NCBI GenBank assembly: GCA_003094555.1
Contig: NATW01000093.1
Location: forward strand, 1-36,626
Source of the DNA: a gamma proteobacterium symbiont of Ctena orbiculata
Lineage (GTDB): Bacteria > Pseudomonadota > Gammaproteobacteria > Chromatiales > Chromatiaceae
Direction: 5' to 3'
Length of the DNA stretch: 36,626 nt
Shown: positions 18,761-26,895 of the stretch, piece after piece
How positions within the stretch are numbered: position 1 is the first letter of the stretch
Layout of the letters: each line of letters opens with the position of its first letter
Program-made: the position numbers and the translations under genes
The notes under the pieces: model-generated
Database searches by the model: none
Told to the model about the DNA's origin: nothing
What the model saw: the letters and a program-made list of their open reading frames with translations, nothing else

Positions 18761-18800
18761 ATTTGCGGCCATTCGCGGTAATTCGCGTCCATTTGCGGTG
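18761..18800 (+). repeat. Four tandem 10-bp repeats
   Basis: Four consecutive 10-mers ATTTGCGGCC, ATTCGCGGTA, ATTCGCGTCC and ATTTGCGGTG share the pattern ATTYGCGKYS. They lie between copy A of the dispersed repeat and the 3' end of the dioxygenase gene. There is no coding signal in them. Confidence 0.8.
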
Positions 18801-18818
18801 AATATTTCCTTCATCCCA

Positions 18819-19472
18819 CTATATGGTGGGACTGAGCCCAAGCACGATATCGAAGTTGCCGGCCAATGCACCCGACTCGATCTCAGGCGCCGCCTCAAGA
18901 GGTACGATTATCGAATCCCTGGCTTTTCGATTACGCACTCTGTTGAGAATAAAGTCGTTATCGTTTTCCGCCTCCCCTGCTACGTACATCTGAGTGGTGA
19001 AGCTCTCGAATCCTATACCTAGCACACGAACGTGGATATGCGGCGTACGACCGGGATAGGCGACGGGTCGGATAGTGCGAAATCTGTAGCCACCGCTGCT
19101 GTCCACAAGTGTACGACCGAATCCCTGGAAATTGGCATCGGCGACACCGCCGCGATCCCTCGGGTGGTGGTAGAAGCCAAAGGCATCACACTGCCATATC
19201 TCGATCTGCGCATTTCTAATCGGGCGACCACTGGTATCCAGCAGGCGTCCGAAAATGTGGGTTACCTGACCCTCGGCGGGACTCTCACTGCCCTCCACAT
19301 CGACCAGGTTGTTATCACTGTCCAAGGGTATCCGGGTCGGGTAGAAAGGTCCCGAAGTCTGACGGGGGGTCTCGATCAAAGCTGCGCTGAGGGAGGCTCC
19401 GGGGAGCAATGAGAGGGAGGCGAGCGAAGCTGTGTCGAGGAGCAACTCGCGGCGATTGTAGTTGCGTTTCAT
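18819..19472 (-). CDS. Exported intradiol ring-cleavage dioxygenase family protein
   Basis: A 217-aa protein. The likely Fe(III) ligands are Tyr101 (DAFGFYHH), Tyr139 (VAYPGR), His145 and His147 (RTPHIHV), which is the intradiol dioxygenase ligand set. The N-terminus has NRRELLLDTASLASLSLLPGA, a twin-arginine-like signal, so it is probably exported. It is shorter than protocatechuate or catechol dioxygenases and lacks their N-terminal dimer domain, like secreted family members of unclear substrate. ATG 19472 is chosen because GGAGAG lies about 11 nt upstream and the signal begins here. An 18-residue upstream extension is possible but unlikely. No other aromatic degradation genes flank it. Confidence 0.82.
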   Translation of the reverse strand: MKRNYNRRELLLDTASLASLSLLPGASLSAALIETPRQTSGPFYPTRIPLDSDNNLVDVEGSESPAEGQVTHIFGRLLDTSGRPIRNAQIEIWQCDAFGFYHHPRDRGGVADANFQGFGRTLVDSSGGYRFRTIRPVAYPGRTPHIHVRVLGIGFESFTTQMYVAGEAENDNDFILNRVRNRKARDSIIVPLEAAPEIESGALAGNFDIVLGLSPTI

Positions 19473-19925
19473 CTTCTCTCTCCGGCTGTAAACAGATTGC
19501 CCTGTTGTGATGAGATCTGCAGTCACAACCTCATATTTCGTATAAATCCGATCCTATATGCAGGCAAAGAATTCACTTTCGTTTACCAACTATCCAATAC
19601 ACTCTCAGTCTACAAAACATTGGCAGTGCAAATTCCATCCAATCCTAATGTTATTTGGTTAAACCCATGTTTTTTTGAGAGATATTTACAGCTTATGTTC
19701 GACTAGCCATTACCATGTCACGATTCGTCTGTGTTGCGACACAGGGTTAAGCCGAGAGCCGGCAGCGGAATATCCTCTTCAGGATGGAGCGATCGACAGA
19801 CTCTAATGGCAATAATGGACGGAATCACTTGCCATATGCGGAAATATACTGATAATGGCGGGTTTCCCAGCCGGGCCTTGTGCTATAATCCGCCCGGTTT
19901 TGTTAACAGGTTGAGCATTTATCGT
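19473..19925. other. Intergenic region between dioxygenase gene and infA
   Basis: The 453 bp separate two divergent genes. Most of it is AT-rich with no convincing gene. An in-frame upstream extension of infA exists but has no family similarity. The right end carries the infA promoter and another TGTTAACAGG (19901-19910), the reverse complement of the core of the dispersed repeat. Confidence 0.65.
19881..19889 (+). promoter_or_regulatory. Extended -10 promoter for infA
   Basis: TGCTATAAT is an extended -10 element (TGn plus a perfect TATAAT) 37 bp before the infA ATG. The -35 region is poor, as usual for extended -10 promoters. Confidence 0.6.
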
Positions 19926-20144
19926 ATGGCGAAAGAAGATTTTATCGAGATGGAAGGCACGGTCATTGAGACCTTGCCAAACACCATGTTCCGCGTGGAA
20001 CTGGAGAACGGTCACGTGGTGACGGCCCATATTTCCGGCAAGATGCGTAAGCACTACATCCGCATACTCACTGGCGATAAGGTCACAGTGCAGTTGACTC
20101 CTTACGACCTGTCCAAGGGACGTATCACCTATCGCGCACGCTGA
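19926..20144 (+). CDS. infA: Translation initiation factor IF-1
   Basis: The 72-aa single OB-fold protein ([19 protein letters not shown] ... [16 protein letters not shown] ... [10 protein letters not shown]) is full length and highly conserved. It binds the ribosomal A site with IF-2 and IF-3 during initiation. It is convergent with clpA, with only 6 bp between the stop codons. infA beside clpA-clpS is the arrangement known in Pseudomonas and Enterobacteria, but the aat/ate genes often seen next to it are absent here. Confidence 0.99.
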   Translation: MAKEDFIEMEGTVIETLPNTMFRVELENGHVVTAHISGKMRKHYIRILTGDKVTVQLTPYDLSKGRITYRAR

Positions 20145-20150
20145 TAACGA

Positions 20151-22424
20151 TCAGTTATCATCCAATGTGGTATCGGGCACCTGCTCCCCGATAATATCAA
20201 ACTGCAGCTTATCATCCGCCACATCGACCTTGACCACTCCTCCACCGGCCAGCTTACCGAACAACAGCTCCTCCGCCAGGGGTTTCTTGATCTCATCCTG
20301 AATCAACCTTGCCATCGGGCGGGCGCCCATCTTCGGATCATAGCCATGTTCCGCTAGCCATACCCTGGCTTCCGCTTCGATCACCAGACTGACATGTTTC
20401 TCCTGTAGCTGCCCCTCCAGTTCGAAGATGAATTTATCCACCACCTTGGCGATATGCTCAGGTGTGAGGCCGGCGAACTGGATGATTGCATCCAGACGGT
20501 TTCTGAACTCGGGGGTGAACATCTTTTTGATCGCTTCCATGCCGTCGCTACTATGATCCTGCTTGGTGAAACCGATGGACGAGCGGCTCATCTCCTGGGC
20601 ACCGGCATTGGTGGTCATGATGATCACCACATTGCGGAAGTCGGCCTTGCGACCATTGTTGTCGGTAAGGGTACCGTGATCCATCACCTGGAGTAAAAGA
20701 TTGAAGACATCAGGGTGAGCCTTCTCGATCTCATCGAGCAACAACACACAGTGAGGATGCTTGGCAATCTCCTCTGTCAACAGTCCACCCTGGTCGAACC
20801 CGACATACCCTGGCGGTGCGCCGATCAGCCTGGAAACGGTGTGGCGCTCCATATATTCGGACATATCGAAGCGGATCAGTTCCATAGAGAGGATCCTCGC
20901 CAGCTGGCGACTGATCTCGGTCTTACCGACACCGGTAGGACCGGTGAAGAGAAAGGAACCCACCGGCTTACCCTCATTGACCAGGCCGGAGCGATTCATG
21001 CGGATGGCAGCCGTCAGGGCATCGATGGCCGGATCCTGTCCAAATACGACCAGCTTGAGATCCCGGGTGAGATTGCGCAGGGCCTCGGTATCGGATGTGG
21101 AGACCTTCTTCGGCGGAATCCGCGCAATCTTCGCCACAATGGCCTCAACCTCATCCACATCGATGACTTTTTTCCGCTCCTCTTCCGGTTGCAGCTGTAC
21201 ATTCGCGCCAGCCTCATCGATGACATCGATCGCCTTATCGGGCAGATGACGGTCGTTGATATATTTATCCGAGAGTTCCGCGGCGCTGTTCAAGGCATCC
21301 TGGGTATACTCGATATGGTGATGCTCCTCGAAACGGGTTTTCAGCCCCTTCAGGATCTCCACCGTCTCAGCCACAGTGGGCTCTTCCACATCGATCTTCT
21401 GGAAACGCCGGGCCAGGGCACGATCTTTCTCAAAGATCCCCCTGAACTCCTGGTAGGTCGTGGAACCGATACAACGCAACTCCCCGGAGGCCAGCACCGG
21501 TTTGATCAGGTTCGAGGCATCCATAACCCCACCGGATGCAGCCCCTGCGCCGATGATGGTATGTATCTCATCGATAAACAGCACCACATCCTTTTCCCGT
21601 TTCAGTTCCGCAAGCACCGCCTTCAGGCGTTTCTCAAAATCACCGCGGTATTTTGTACCCGCAACCAGGGTCCCAAGATCGAGGGCGTAGATGGTGGCAT
21701 TGGCAAGTACGTCGGGCACCTCACTATCTACGATCTTCTTTGCCAGGCCCTCTGCAATTGCGGTTTTACCTACACCTGCCTCTCCCACCAGTAACGGGTT
21801 GTTTTTGCGCCGCCGGCAGAGTATCTGGATGGTGCGCTCGACCTCCTGCAGACGACCGATCAAGGGATCGATCTTGCCCTGCTCCGCAAGTTGATTCAGA
21901 TTGGAGGCATAACTCTCCAATGGGCTCGTCTGACCATCACCCTTGGACTCACTGGATAGATCGGCGGGTGTCTCTTCCTGGTTTGCGCCATCGACCTTGG
22001 ATATGCCATGGGATATATAGTTAACAACATCCAGTCGACTCACATGTTGTTCATTCAGAAAAAACACCGCCTGTGAGTCCTGCTCATTGAATATGGCGAC
22101 TAACACATTGGCGCCCGTGACCTCATTTTTACCGGATGATTGGACATGGAATACAGCCCTCTGCAGCACTCGCTGAAATCCCAGGGTGGGTTGAATCTCC
22201 CTGTCATCCCCATCGGGTATGAGCGGTGTCGTCTCGTCGACAAAACTACTGATATTTTTTCGCATGCTCTCAATATCCGCGCCACAGGCACGCAGCACCG
22301 CGACAGCGGTGGGATTGTCCAACAGAGCAAGCAATAGATGATCCACCGTCATGAATTCATGATGCCTTTCTTTGGCATTCTTGAATGCTTGATTCAGGGT
22401 AAATTCCAACTCTTTGTTTAACAT
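20151..22424 (-). CDS. clpA: ATP-dependent Clp protease ATPase subunit ClpA
   Basis: The 757-aa AAA+ unfoldase works with ClpP and the adaptor ClpS. The N-terminal Clp repeat domain occupies 1-145 ([20 protein letters not shown]). The first AAA domain has Walker A GEAGVGKT and Walker B LFIDEIHT. The second has GPTGVGKT and [15 protein letters not shown]. The sequence is full length and intact. GGAG lies about 9 nt before the ATG. It follows clpS by 24 bp, so the two form an operon. Confidence 0.98.
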   Translation of the reverse strand: MLNKELEFTLNQAFKNAKERHHEFMTVDHLLLALLDNPTAVAVLRACGADIESMRKNISSFVDETTPLIPDGDDREIQPTLGFQRVLQRAVFHVQSSGKNEVTGANVLVAIFNEQDSQAVFFLNEQHVSRLDVVNYISHGISKVDGANQEETPADLSSESKGDGQTSPLESYASNLNQLAEQGKIDPLIGRLQEVERTIQILCRRRKNNPLLVGEAGVGKTAIAEGLAKKIVDSEVPDVLANATIYALDLGTLVAGTKYRGDFEKRLKAVLAELKREKDVVLFIDEIHTIIGAGAASGGVMDASNLIKPVLASGELRCIGSTTYQEFRGIFEKDRALARRFQKIDVEEPTVAETVEILKGLKTRFEEHHHIEYTQDALNSAAELSDKYINDRHLPDKAIDVIDEAGANVQLQPEEERKKVIDVDEVEAIVAKIARIPPKKVSTSDTEALRNLTRDLKLVVFGQDPAIDALTAAIRMNRSGLVNEGKPVGSFLFTGPTGVGKTEISRQLARILSMELIRFDMSEYMERHTVSRLIGAPPGYVGFDQGGLLTEEIAKHPHCVLLLDEIEKAHPDVFNLLLQVMDHGTLTDNNGRKADFRNVVIIMTTNAGAQEMSRSSIGFTKQDHSSDGMEAIKKMFTPEFRNRLDAIIQFAGLTPEHIAKVVDKFIFELEGQLQEKHVSLVIEAEARVWLAEHGYDPKMGARPMARLIQDEIKKPLAEELLFGKLAGGGVVKVDVADDKLQFDIIGEQVPDTTLDDN

Positions 22425-22448
22425 CTCAGAAACTCCATATAGCTCCGC

Positions 22449-22769
22449 TCAGGTCTCCTCCATGGTGCACATCAGCGGATGCTGGTTGCTGCGAGAGTAA
22501 TCATTGACTTGTGACACCTTTGTTTCAGCCACGTCTTTCGTAAATACGCCACACACCCCAACACCGCGGGTATGCACATGAAGCATCACTCGGGTCGCCT
22601 TCTCCCGGTCCATGTTAAAGAAGGTTTCCAAAACCAAAACCACGAACTCCATGGGTGTAAAGTCATCATTCAGGATAATAACCTTATACAATGGAGGTTT
22701 TTTGAGTTTCGGTACTGCCTCCTGTAATGCTAGACCGTCTTCGTGTGATGTTTGTTCTCGATTACTCAT
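22449..22769 (-). CDS. clpS: ClpS, N-end-rule adaptor of ClpAP
   Basis: This 106-aa adaptor delivers N-degron substrates to ClpA. The conserved core [21 protein letters not shown] includes the ND-xx-T/P-M-xF motif that lines the N-degron pocket. [16 protein letters not shown] supplies the conserved His residues and the ClpA-contact region. The last residues (HPLMCTMEE) match the conserved ClpS end. It is the first gene of the clpSA operon, divergent from the cold-shock gene. Confidence 0.98.
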   Translation of the reverse strand: MSNREQTSHEDGLALQEAVPKLKKPPLYKVIILNDDFTPMEFVVLVLETFFNMDREKATRVMLHVHTRGVGVCGVFTKDVAETKVSQVNDYSRSNQHPLMCTMEET

Positions 22770-23446
22770 AATGGCTGATTCTAGCAGGCCAATATGGCCT
22801 GAAAAGCGGAATTATATTCGGGATATTTGGTTCAACTCAGAAGATATGGTGGATGCAGTTAGCGAAACAATATCTTAGCGAAATCGAGAATAAGATTCGA
22901 ATGCCAAGCTGTTCGAAAGTTGCATTCCCGTTTAATGAGCATAGTCCTCTCTCTTCAGGCCAGTATCCTCTCATTACCACTTATTGGGTATATGCTGCCT
23001 AGGGATTCTTCGTATGGATAGACTCGATATATTAGGGAAAACACCAATAACAACCTAATAACTTTTAGAAAATTTACATATTTGTTGACCGATGACGAGA
23101 GAACACTATACTTCTCCCTACAGTGTTGATAATAGTTCCCATTTTAGAAGGATCAGCAACACTTTAATTAGGGCTGTTATATTGACGCCCACTGTTTTTA
23201 ACTAATGGCTGGTACTTGGGCAGGTGGACAGAGCAGTTTCGAGCCTCTCTGCAAAATAACAGGTAGCGGGTTACTGTTGGGATTTTTTTACATTGAGGCT
23301 TTGTAGAGACACTTAAACAACCCAATAGAAATCTCTTCTAACCGGTTTTTTTTAATATCTCTGCCTGCCGCATGCGCTCTAAATCTCAACCGCGAAGCTA
23401 CTACCACTCCACCCTCCCGGGTCTTCGATAGTGAGGAGTAATAGCT
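22770..23446. other. Long intergenic/leader region between clpS and the cold-shock gene
   Basis: These 677 bp have no convincing protein gene. The left part must contain the clpS promoter, which is not obvious. A sigma70-like promoter for the cold-shock gene is listed separately and implies a transcript leader of about 325 nt. Inside that leader is a 33-codon ATG frame (23205-23306) without a ribosome site, and an AACCGG followed by a run of eight T (around 23340-23352). Confidence 0.6.
23085..23112 (+). promoter_or_regulatory. Sigma70-type promoter for the cold-shock gene
   Basis: TTGACC (23085-23090), a 16-bp spacer and TATACT (23107-23112) form a good match. Transcription would begin near 23120, giving a leader of roughly 325 nt before the ATG at 23447. 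Long structured leaders are typical of cold-shock genes. Confidence 0.6.
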
Positions 23447-23662
23447 ATGGCGACTGGAGTCGTAAAGTGGTTTAACAACGCCAAGGGCTACGGTTTTGTA
23501 ACCCCGGAAGATGGAGAACAGGACGTTTTCGTCCACTTTTCATCCATTGAGATGGATGGATACAAAACCTTGAAGGAGGGTCAGAAGGTCCAATTTGAGA
23601 TCAGTCAAGGACCCAAAGGACTTCATGCAACCAATATCCAACGGGTTGCAGCAAGCGAATAG
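23447..23662 (+). CDS. cspD: Cold-shock domain protein, CspD-like
   Basis: This 71-aa single OB-fold nucleic-acid-binding protein has RNP1 KGYGFV and RNP2 [26 protein letters not shown] and GPKGLHA resemble CspD more than CspA, and position beside clpSA agrees with Pseudomonas and E. coli cspD. CspD inhibits replication by binding single-stranded DNA; whether this protein does so is not shown. GTGAGGAG lies about 9 nt before the ATG. It has its own promoter and a strong terminator. Confidence 0.9.
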   Translation: MATGVVKWFNNAKGYGFVTPEDGEQDVFVHFSSIEMDGYKTLKEGQKVQFEISQGPKGLHATNIQRVAASE

Positions 23663-23698
23663 ACCTGACAACAGCTGATCGCCTGATCAGTAAAAGAC

Positions 23699-23732
23699 AA
23701 AGCCGGTTCGGTGATCCCGATCCGGCTTTTTT
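23699..23732 (+). terminator. Intrinsic terminator of the cold-shock gene
   Basis: The hairpin arms AGCCGG-T-TCGG and CCGA-T-CCGGCT, with a T-T mismatch, are followed by TTTTTT, starting 37 nt after the stop. This is a classical Rho-independent terminator. Confidence 0.85.
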
Positions 23733-23910
23733 CATTCCCCAAGTCTGACTCGGCCCCAGACCGCTTGATCCGCGGCGCCAATCACCACCCAGGGGCAGCT
23801 GTCCGACGCGTGAGGCACATGGGGGAATGACAGGTTCCAGTTTCACCACTGCGGTACTATCATAACGCCTTTTATCCAGGCAAATCGGGATCTACCGCGG
23901 TTACCCTAGA

Positions 23911-24492
23911 ATGCTGATTCTTTTCAATAAACCCTATGGGGTCCTGACACAGTTTTCCGACACCGAGGGACGTGAGACCCTTGCCGACTACATCTCCGTT
24001 AAGGGGATCTACGCTGCCGGGCGACTCGACCGGGACAGCGAAGGTCTGCTGCTGCTCACCGATGACGGCAGATTACAACACCGCCTGACTGCCCCCAGTC
24101 GTAAGCGTTGGAAGCGCTACTGGGTTCAGGTTGAGGGTGTAGCGGATCCCACGGCCATCACTCGACTGCAACAGGGCGTCAACCTGAAAGATGGTCCAAC
24201 CCTGCCGGCAAAGGTCAAACGGATGGATGAACCCAACCTTTGGCCGAGGAACCCGCCTATACGCCACCGGGCATCAATCCCCACCTCCTGGCTGGAGATT
24301 CAGCTTTGTGAGGGACGAAATCGCCAAATCCGCCGTATGACGGCGGCAGTCGGATACCCTACCCTGCGTCTGATTCGTGTCGCAGTTGACCGCTGGCGCC
24401 TGAAGAACCTCCAACCTGGTGAGTGGATCATCATCGGTGACAGCGAAGAGAAATCGGATCAAGCCAGAAATAGGCAGAACCATGCCAGATAA
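23911..24492 (+). CDS. rluE: 23S rRNA pseudouridine synthase, RluE-like
   Basis: The 193-aa RsuA/RluE-type pseudouridine synthase lacks an S4 domain. The catalytic Asp40 lies in [19 protein letters not shown]. The N-terminal [14 protein letters not shown] and C-terminal [23 protein letters not shown] motifs are typical. RluE modifies U2457 in E. coli 23S rRNA. The last 11 bp overlap the start of mnmA, so the two are cotranscribed. In E. coli rluE also lies just upstream of mnmA, with one gene between. Confidence 0.92.
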   Translation: MLILFNKPYGVLTQFSDTEGRETLADYISVKGIYAAGRLDRDSEGLLLLTDDGRLQHRLTAPSRKRWKRYWVQVEGVADPTAITRLQQGVNLKDGPTLPAKVKRMDEPNLWPRNPPIRHRASIPTSWLEIQLCEGRNRQIRRMTAAVGYPTLRLIRVAVDRWRLKNLQPGEWIIIGDSEEKSDQARNRQNHAR

Positions 24493-25624
24493 AGGCAGAG
24501 TCATAGTCGGTCTCTCCGGTGGTGTGGACTCATCCGTCGCCGCCTTACTGTTGCAACAACAGGGCTACCAGGTCGAAGGTCTGTTCATGAAGAACTGGGA
24601 GGAGGATGACAGTGCTGATTACTGTTCCGCGACGGAAGACCTGGCTGACGCTCAGGCGGTGGCCGATTGTCTGAAGATACAACTACATACAGTCAACTTT
24701 TCCACCGAGTATTGGGACCGGGTTTTTGCCTATTTTCTTGCTGAGTATGGCGCCGGCCGAACCCCCAACCCGGATGTGCTATGCAACCGTGAAATCAAGT
24801 TCAAGGCCTTTCTCGACCACGCTATGGATCATTTACAGGCGTCCACTATCGCAACCGGGCACTATGCCGCAGTAGCCAGGGATGGGGCGGGCTATCAACT
24901 GCAGAGGGCCGCGGATGAGGATAAGGATCAAACCTATTTTCTCTATATGCTGGGCCAAAGAGCCTTGAGTCACAGCCTTTTTCCCCTCGCCCGGTTGAGT
25001 AAACATCAGGTCAGGGAGATGGCACAAAAGGCGGGGTTTCCCAATCATAAAAAGAAGGACAGCACCGGCATCTGCTTCATTGGTGAACGTAAGTTCAGGG
25101 ATTTCCTGCAACGTTTTCTGGCGGCGCAGCCGGGCGATATCGAGGATCCCCAAGGCAATATCATCGGTCGCCACCAGGGTTTGATCTACTATACACTCGG
25201 GCAACGGCAGGGATTGGGTATCGGCGGCCGGCGAGACTCAGTCGAGGCCCCCTGGTTCGTGGCAGCAAAGGATATTGGAAGAAATGTCCTGATTGCGGTA
25301 CAGGGTCATGATCACCCCTTGCTGATGTGCGATCTCCTCACCGCCAATCAGATGCATTGGGTAGCGGGTCAACCACCAACCGATGATCCCCTGAACTGCC
25401 GGGCAAGAATTCGACACCGTCAGCCGCTCCAGTCCTGCCGAATCTCGGCTGGGTATGATCAACGCTATCAGGTGGAGTTCGATTCACCCCAGCGGGCGGC
25501 GACGCCAGGACAGTCGATTGTGTTCTATCACAACAACAGCTGCCTTGGAGGAGGTATCATTGAGGAGACCGAAACCGTGCCAAGTGTGGTAAGAACCAGG
25601 AATTCAAATTCCAGTAGTGAATAA
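24482..25624 (+). CDS. mnmA: tRNA-specific 2-thiouridylase MnmA
   Basis: The 380-aa enzyme thiolates U34 of tRNA-Lys, -Glu and -Gln. The PP-loop ATP site is SGGVDSS near residue 12. Catalytic Cys101 (DVLCNRE) and the persulfide Cys198 ([12 protein letters not shown]) are present. The C-terminal beta-barrel domain runs from about 285. ATG 24482 is preferred because the family starts just before [12 protein letters not shown]. It overlaps rluE by 11 bp and is followed immediately by hflD. Confidence 0.97.
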   Translation: MPDKGRVIVGLSGGVDSSVAALLLQQQGYQVEGLFMKNWEEDDSADYCSATEDLADAQAVADCLKIQLHTVNFSTEYWDRVFAYFLAEYGAGRTPNPDVLCNREIKFKAFLDHAMDHLQASTIATGHYAAVARDGAGYQLQRAADEDKDQTYFLYMLGQRALSHSLFPLARLSKHQVREMAQKAGFPNHKKKDSTGICFIGERKFRDFLQRFLAAQPGDIEDPQGNIIGRHQGLIYYTLGQRQGLGIGGRRDSVEAPWFVAAKDIGRNVLIAVQGHDHPLLMCDLLTANQMHWVAGQPPTDDPLNCRARIRHRQPLQSCRISAGYDQRYQVEFDSPQRAATPGQSIVFYHNNSCLGGGIIEETETVPSVVRTRNSNSSSE

Positions 25625-25628
25625 ACGG

Positions 25629-26291
25629 ATGAAATACAACGACAGTGATCGTGCAATCGCCCTTTCAGGCATATACCAGGCATCAAGCCTGGTTCAACAA
25701 GTGGCGCGTCGTGGATTGGTTAATGCTGACAGTTTTACAGCAAACATCCATAGCCTGTTCCAGATCGATGCAGACAGTGTGGTGGATGTGTATGGTGGCC
25801 TGAAGGGGATCGAGCCTGGTCTTCGGCTAACCTATCGGCAATTGAGTGGTGAAGAGACACGAGATGATGAACTGACCCGCTATCTGCTCGGTATTATCCA
25901 ACTGGAACGTAAACTCAGTCGCCATCTGGATCGCCTGGAACAGATAAAACACGGCCTTACAACCATCGCCCAAAGGCTGGTCCACTTCCCCGCCACACAC
26001 AGTAATATTCTTGGCGCCCTGGCGGAGATCTATGCTGACAATATCAGCCTGCTCTCTCCCAGAATCATGGTGAGTGGAGAGCCTGTTTATCTGCAGAACA
26101 GCGACAATGTAAATAAAATCCGCGCCTTGCTGCTGTCCGGCATCAGGGCAGCCACCCTGTGGCGACAGACCGGTGGTAAACGCAGGCAGCTTTTATTGGT
26201 GCGCAGACGCTACACCAATGCTTGCAAACAACTCCTTGACAACCTCCAACTGGACTTACAAGCCAACAGCTCATCCAAAAGGGAACAATAG
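25629..26291 (+). CDS. hflD: HflD, high-frequency lysogenization protein homologue
   Basis: The 220-aa protein aligns along its length with E. coli HflD: ALSGIYQASSLVQQVARRG, DELTRYLLGIIQLERKLSRHL, AEIYADNISLLSPRIMVSG and KIRALLLSGIRAATLWRQTGG. E. coli HflD is a peripheral membrane protein that binds phage lambda CII; its role in other bacteria is unclear. ATG 25629 is used. A GTG at 25617 inside the mnmA end is possible and would indicate coupling. In E. coli purB follows directly, but here two genes intervene. Confidence 0.95.
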   Translation: MKYNDSDRAIALSGIYQASSLVQQVARRGLVNADSFTANIHSLFQIDADSVVDVYGGLKGIEPGLRLTYRQLSGEETRDDELTRYLLGIIQLERKLSRHLDRLEQIKHGLTTIAQRLVHFPATHSNILGALAEIYADNISLLSPRIMVSGEPVYLQNSDNVNKIRALLLSGIRAATLWRQTGGKRRQLLLVRRRYTNACKQLLDNLQLDLQANSSSKREQ

Positions 26292-26450
26292 ACTCACATG
26301 GTTGCGTATATTCATGCGATCAATGTGAAAAAAGGTTAACTCATCACACTAAGTGACAGATTATAAGCAGCATTTCAATGTATAAATAGGAACCGCGGTA
26401 GTAACCGCTGTGGAATTGATTACATATTTGAACATTGAGGGAATATGATT

Positions 26451-26861
26451 ATGAGCAACACCAAACTTGTACTAGCATTAAGTGGCCTGTTCGCCCTGAC
26501 AGCTTGCAGCCAATCCAGTGATCCGGAATCCTCCTCCACTACCCAAGAGATGAAAGACTCTGCAACCAATATCACAGACAAGGTCGCCGAAGCCGGTAAA
26601 GAGACATGGGAAAAAACCAAAGAGGTCAGTAAAGACGCGGCGGACGCGGTTGTTGATACCAGCAAGGAGGTGTATGAAAACACCAAGCAGGCCGCCAGCG
26701 AGATGGGCAGTGCGGTAAAAGAGGAGACAAAAGAGGTCGTTTCAGCAGTTGGTGAAAAGAGTGCTGAGGTTTATGATGCAGCAAAAACCAAGACGGGCGA
26801 GGTGGTTGACGCCACCAAAGAGAAGAGTGCGGAAGTTATGGATAACATGAAAAATGAATAA
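26451..26861 (+). CDS. Small lipoprotein with LEA-like amphipathic repeats
   Basis: The 136-aa protein has a lipoprotein signal MSNTKLVLALSGLFALTAC with lipidated Cys19. The mature part is almost all charged, Ala-rich helix with approximate 11-residue repeats such as KEVYENTKQAA and AEVYDAAKTKT, as in group 3 LEA or YtxH-like proteins. Aromatic and hydrophobic residues are scarce. Such proteins are linked to envelope or desiccation stress, but function here is unknown. ATG 26451 is chosen over 26445 because GAGGG is better spaced. It lies 34 bp before acnA. An inverted repeat GCGGT-AGTA-ACCGC (26395-26408) is found upstream. Confidence 0.85.
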   Translation: MSNTKLVLALSGLFALTACSQSSDPESSSTTQEMKDSATNITDKVAEAGKETWEKTKEVSKDAADAVVDTSKEVYENTKQAASEMGSAVKEETKEVVSAVGEKSAEVYDAAKTKTGEVVDATKEKSAEVMDNMKNE

Positions 26862-26895
26862 CAACCTTCTGATTTTCAAACCGTAGGAGAGCCTA

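Noticed and set aside
19731-19925. In-frame 65-codon extension upstream of infA
   Set aside because: IF-1 is 72 residues and begins MAKEDF; the promoter lies inside the extension.
23205-23306. 33-codon frame in the cold-shock leader as a protein gene
   Set aside because: No ribosome site and no resemblance to anything; kept only as part of the leader observation.
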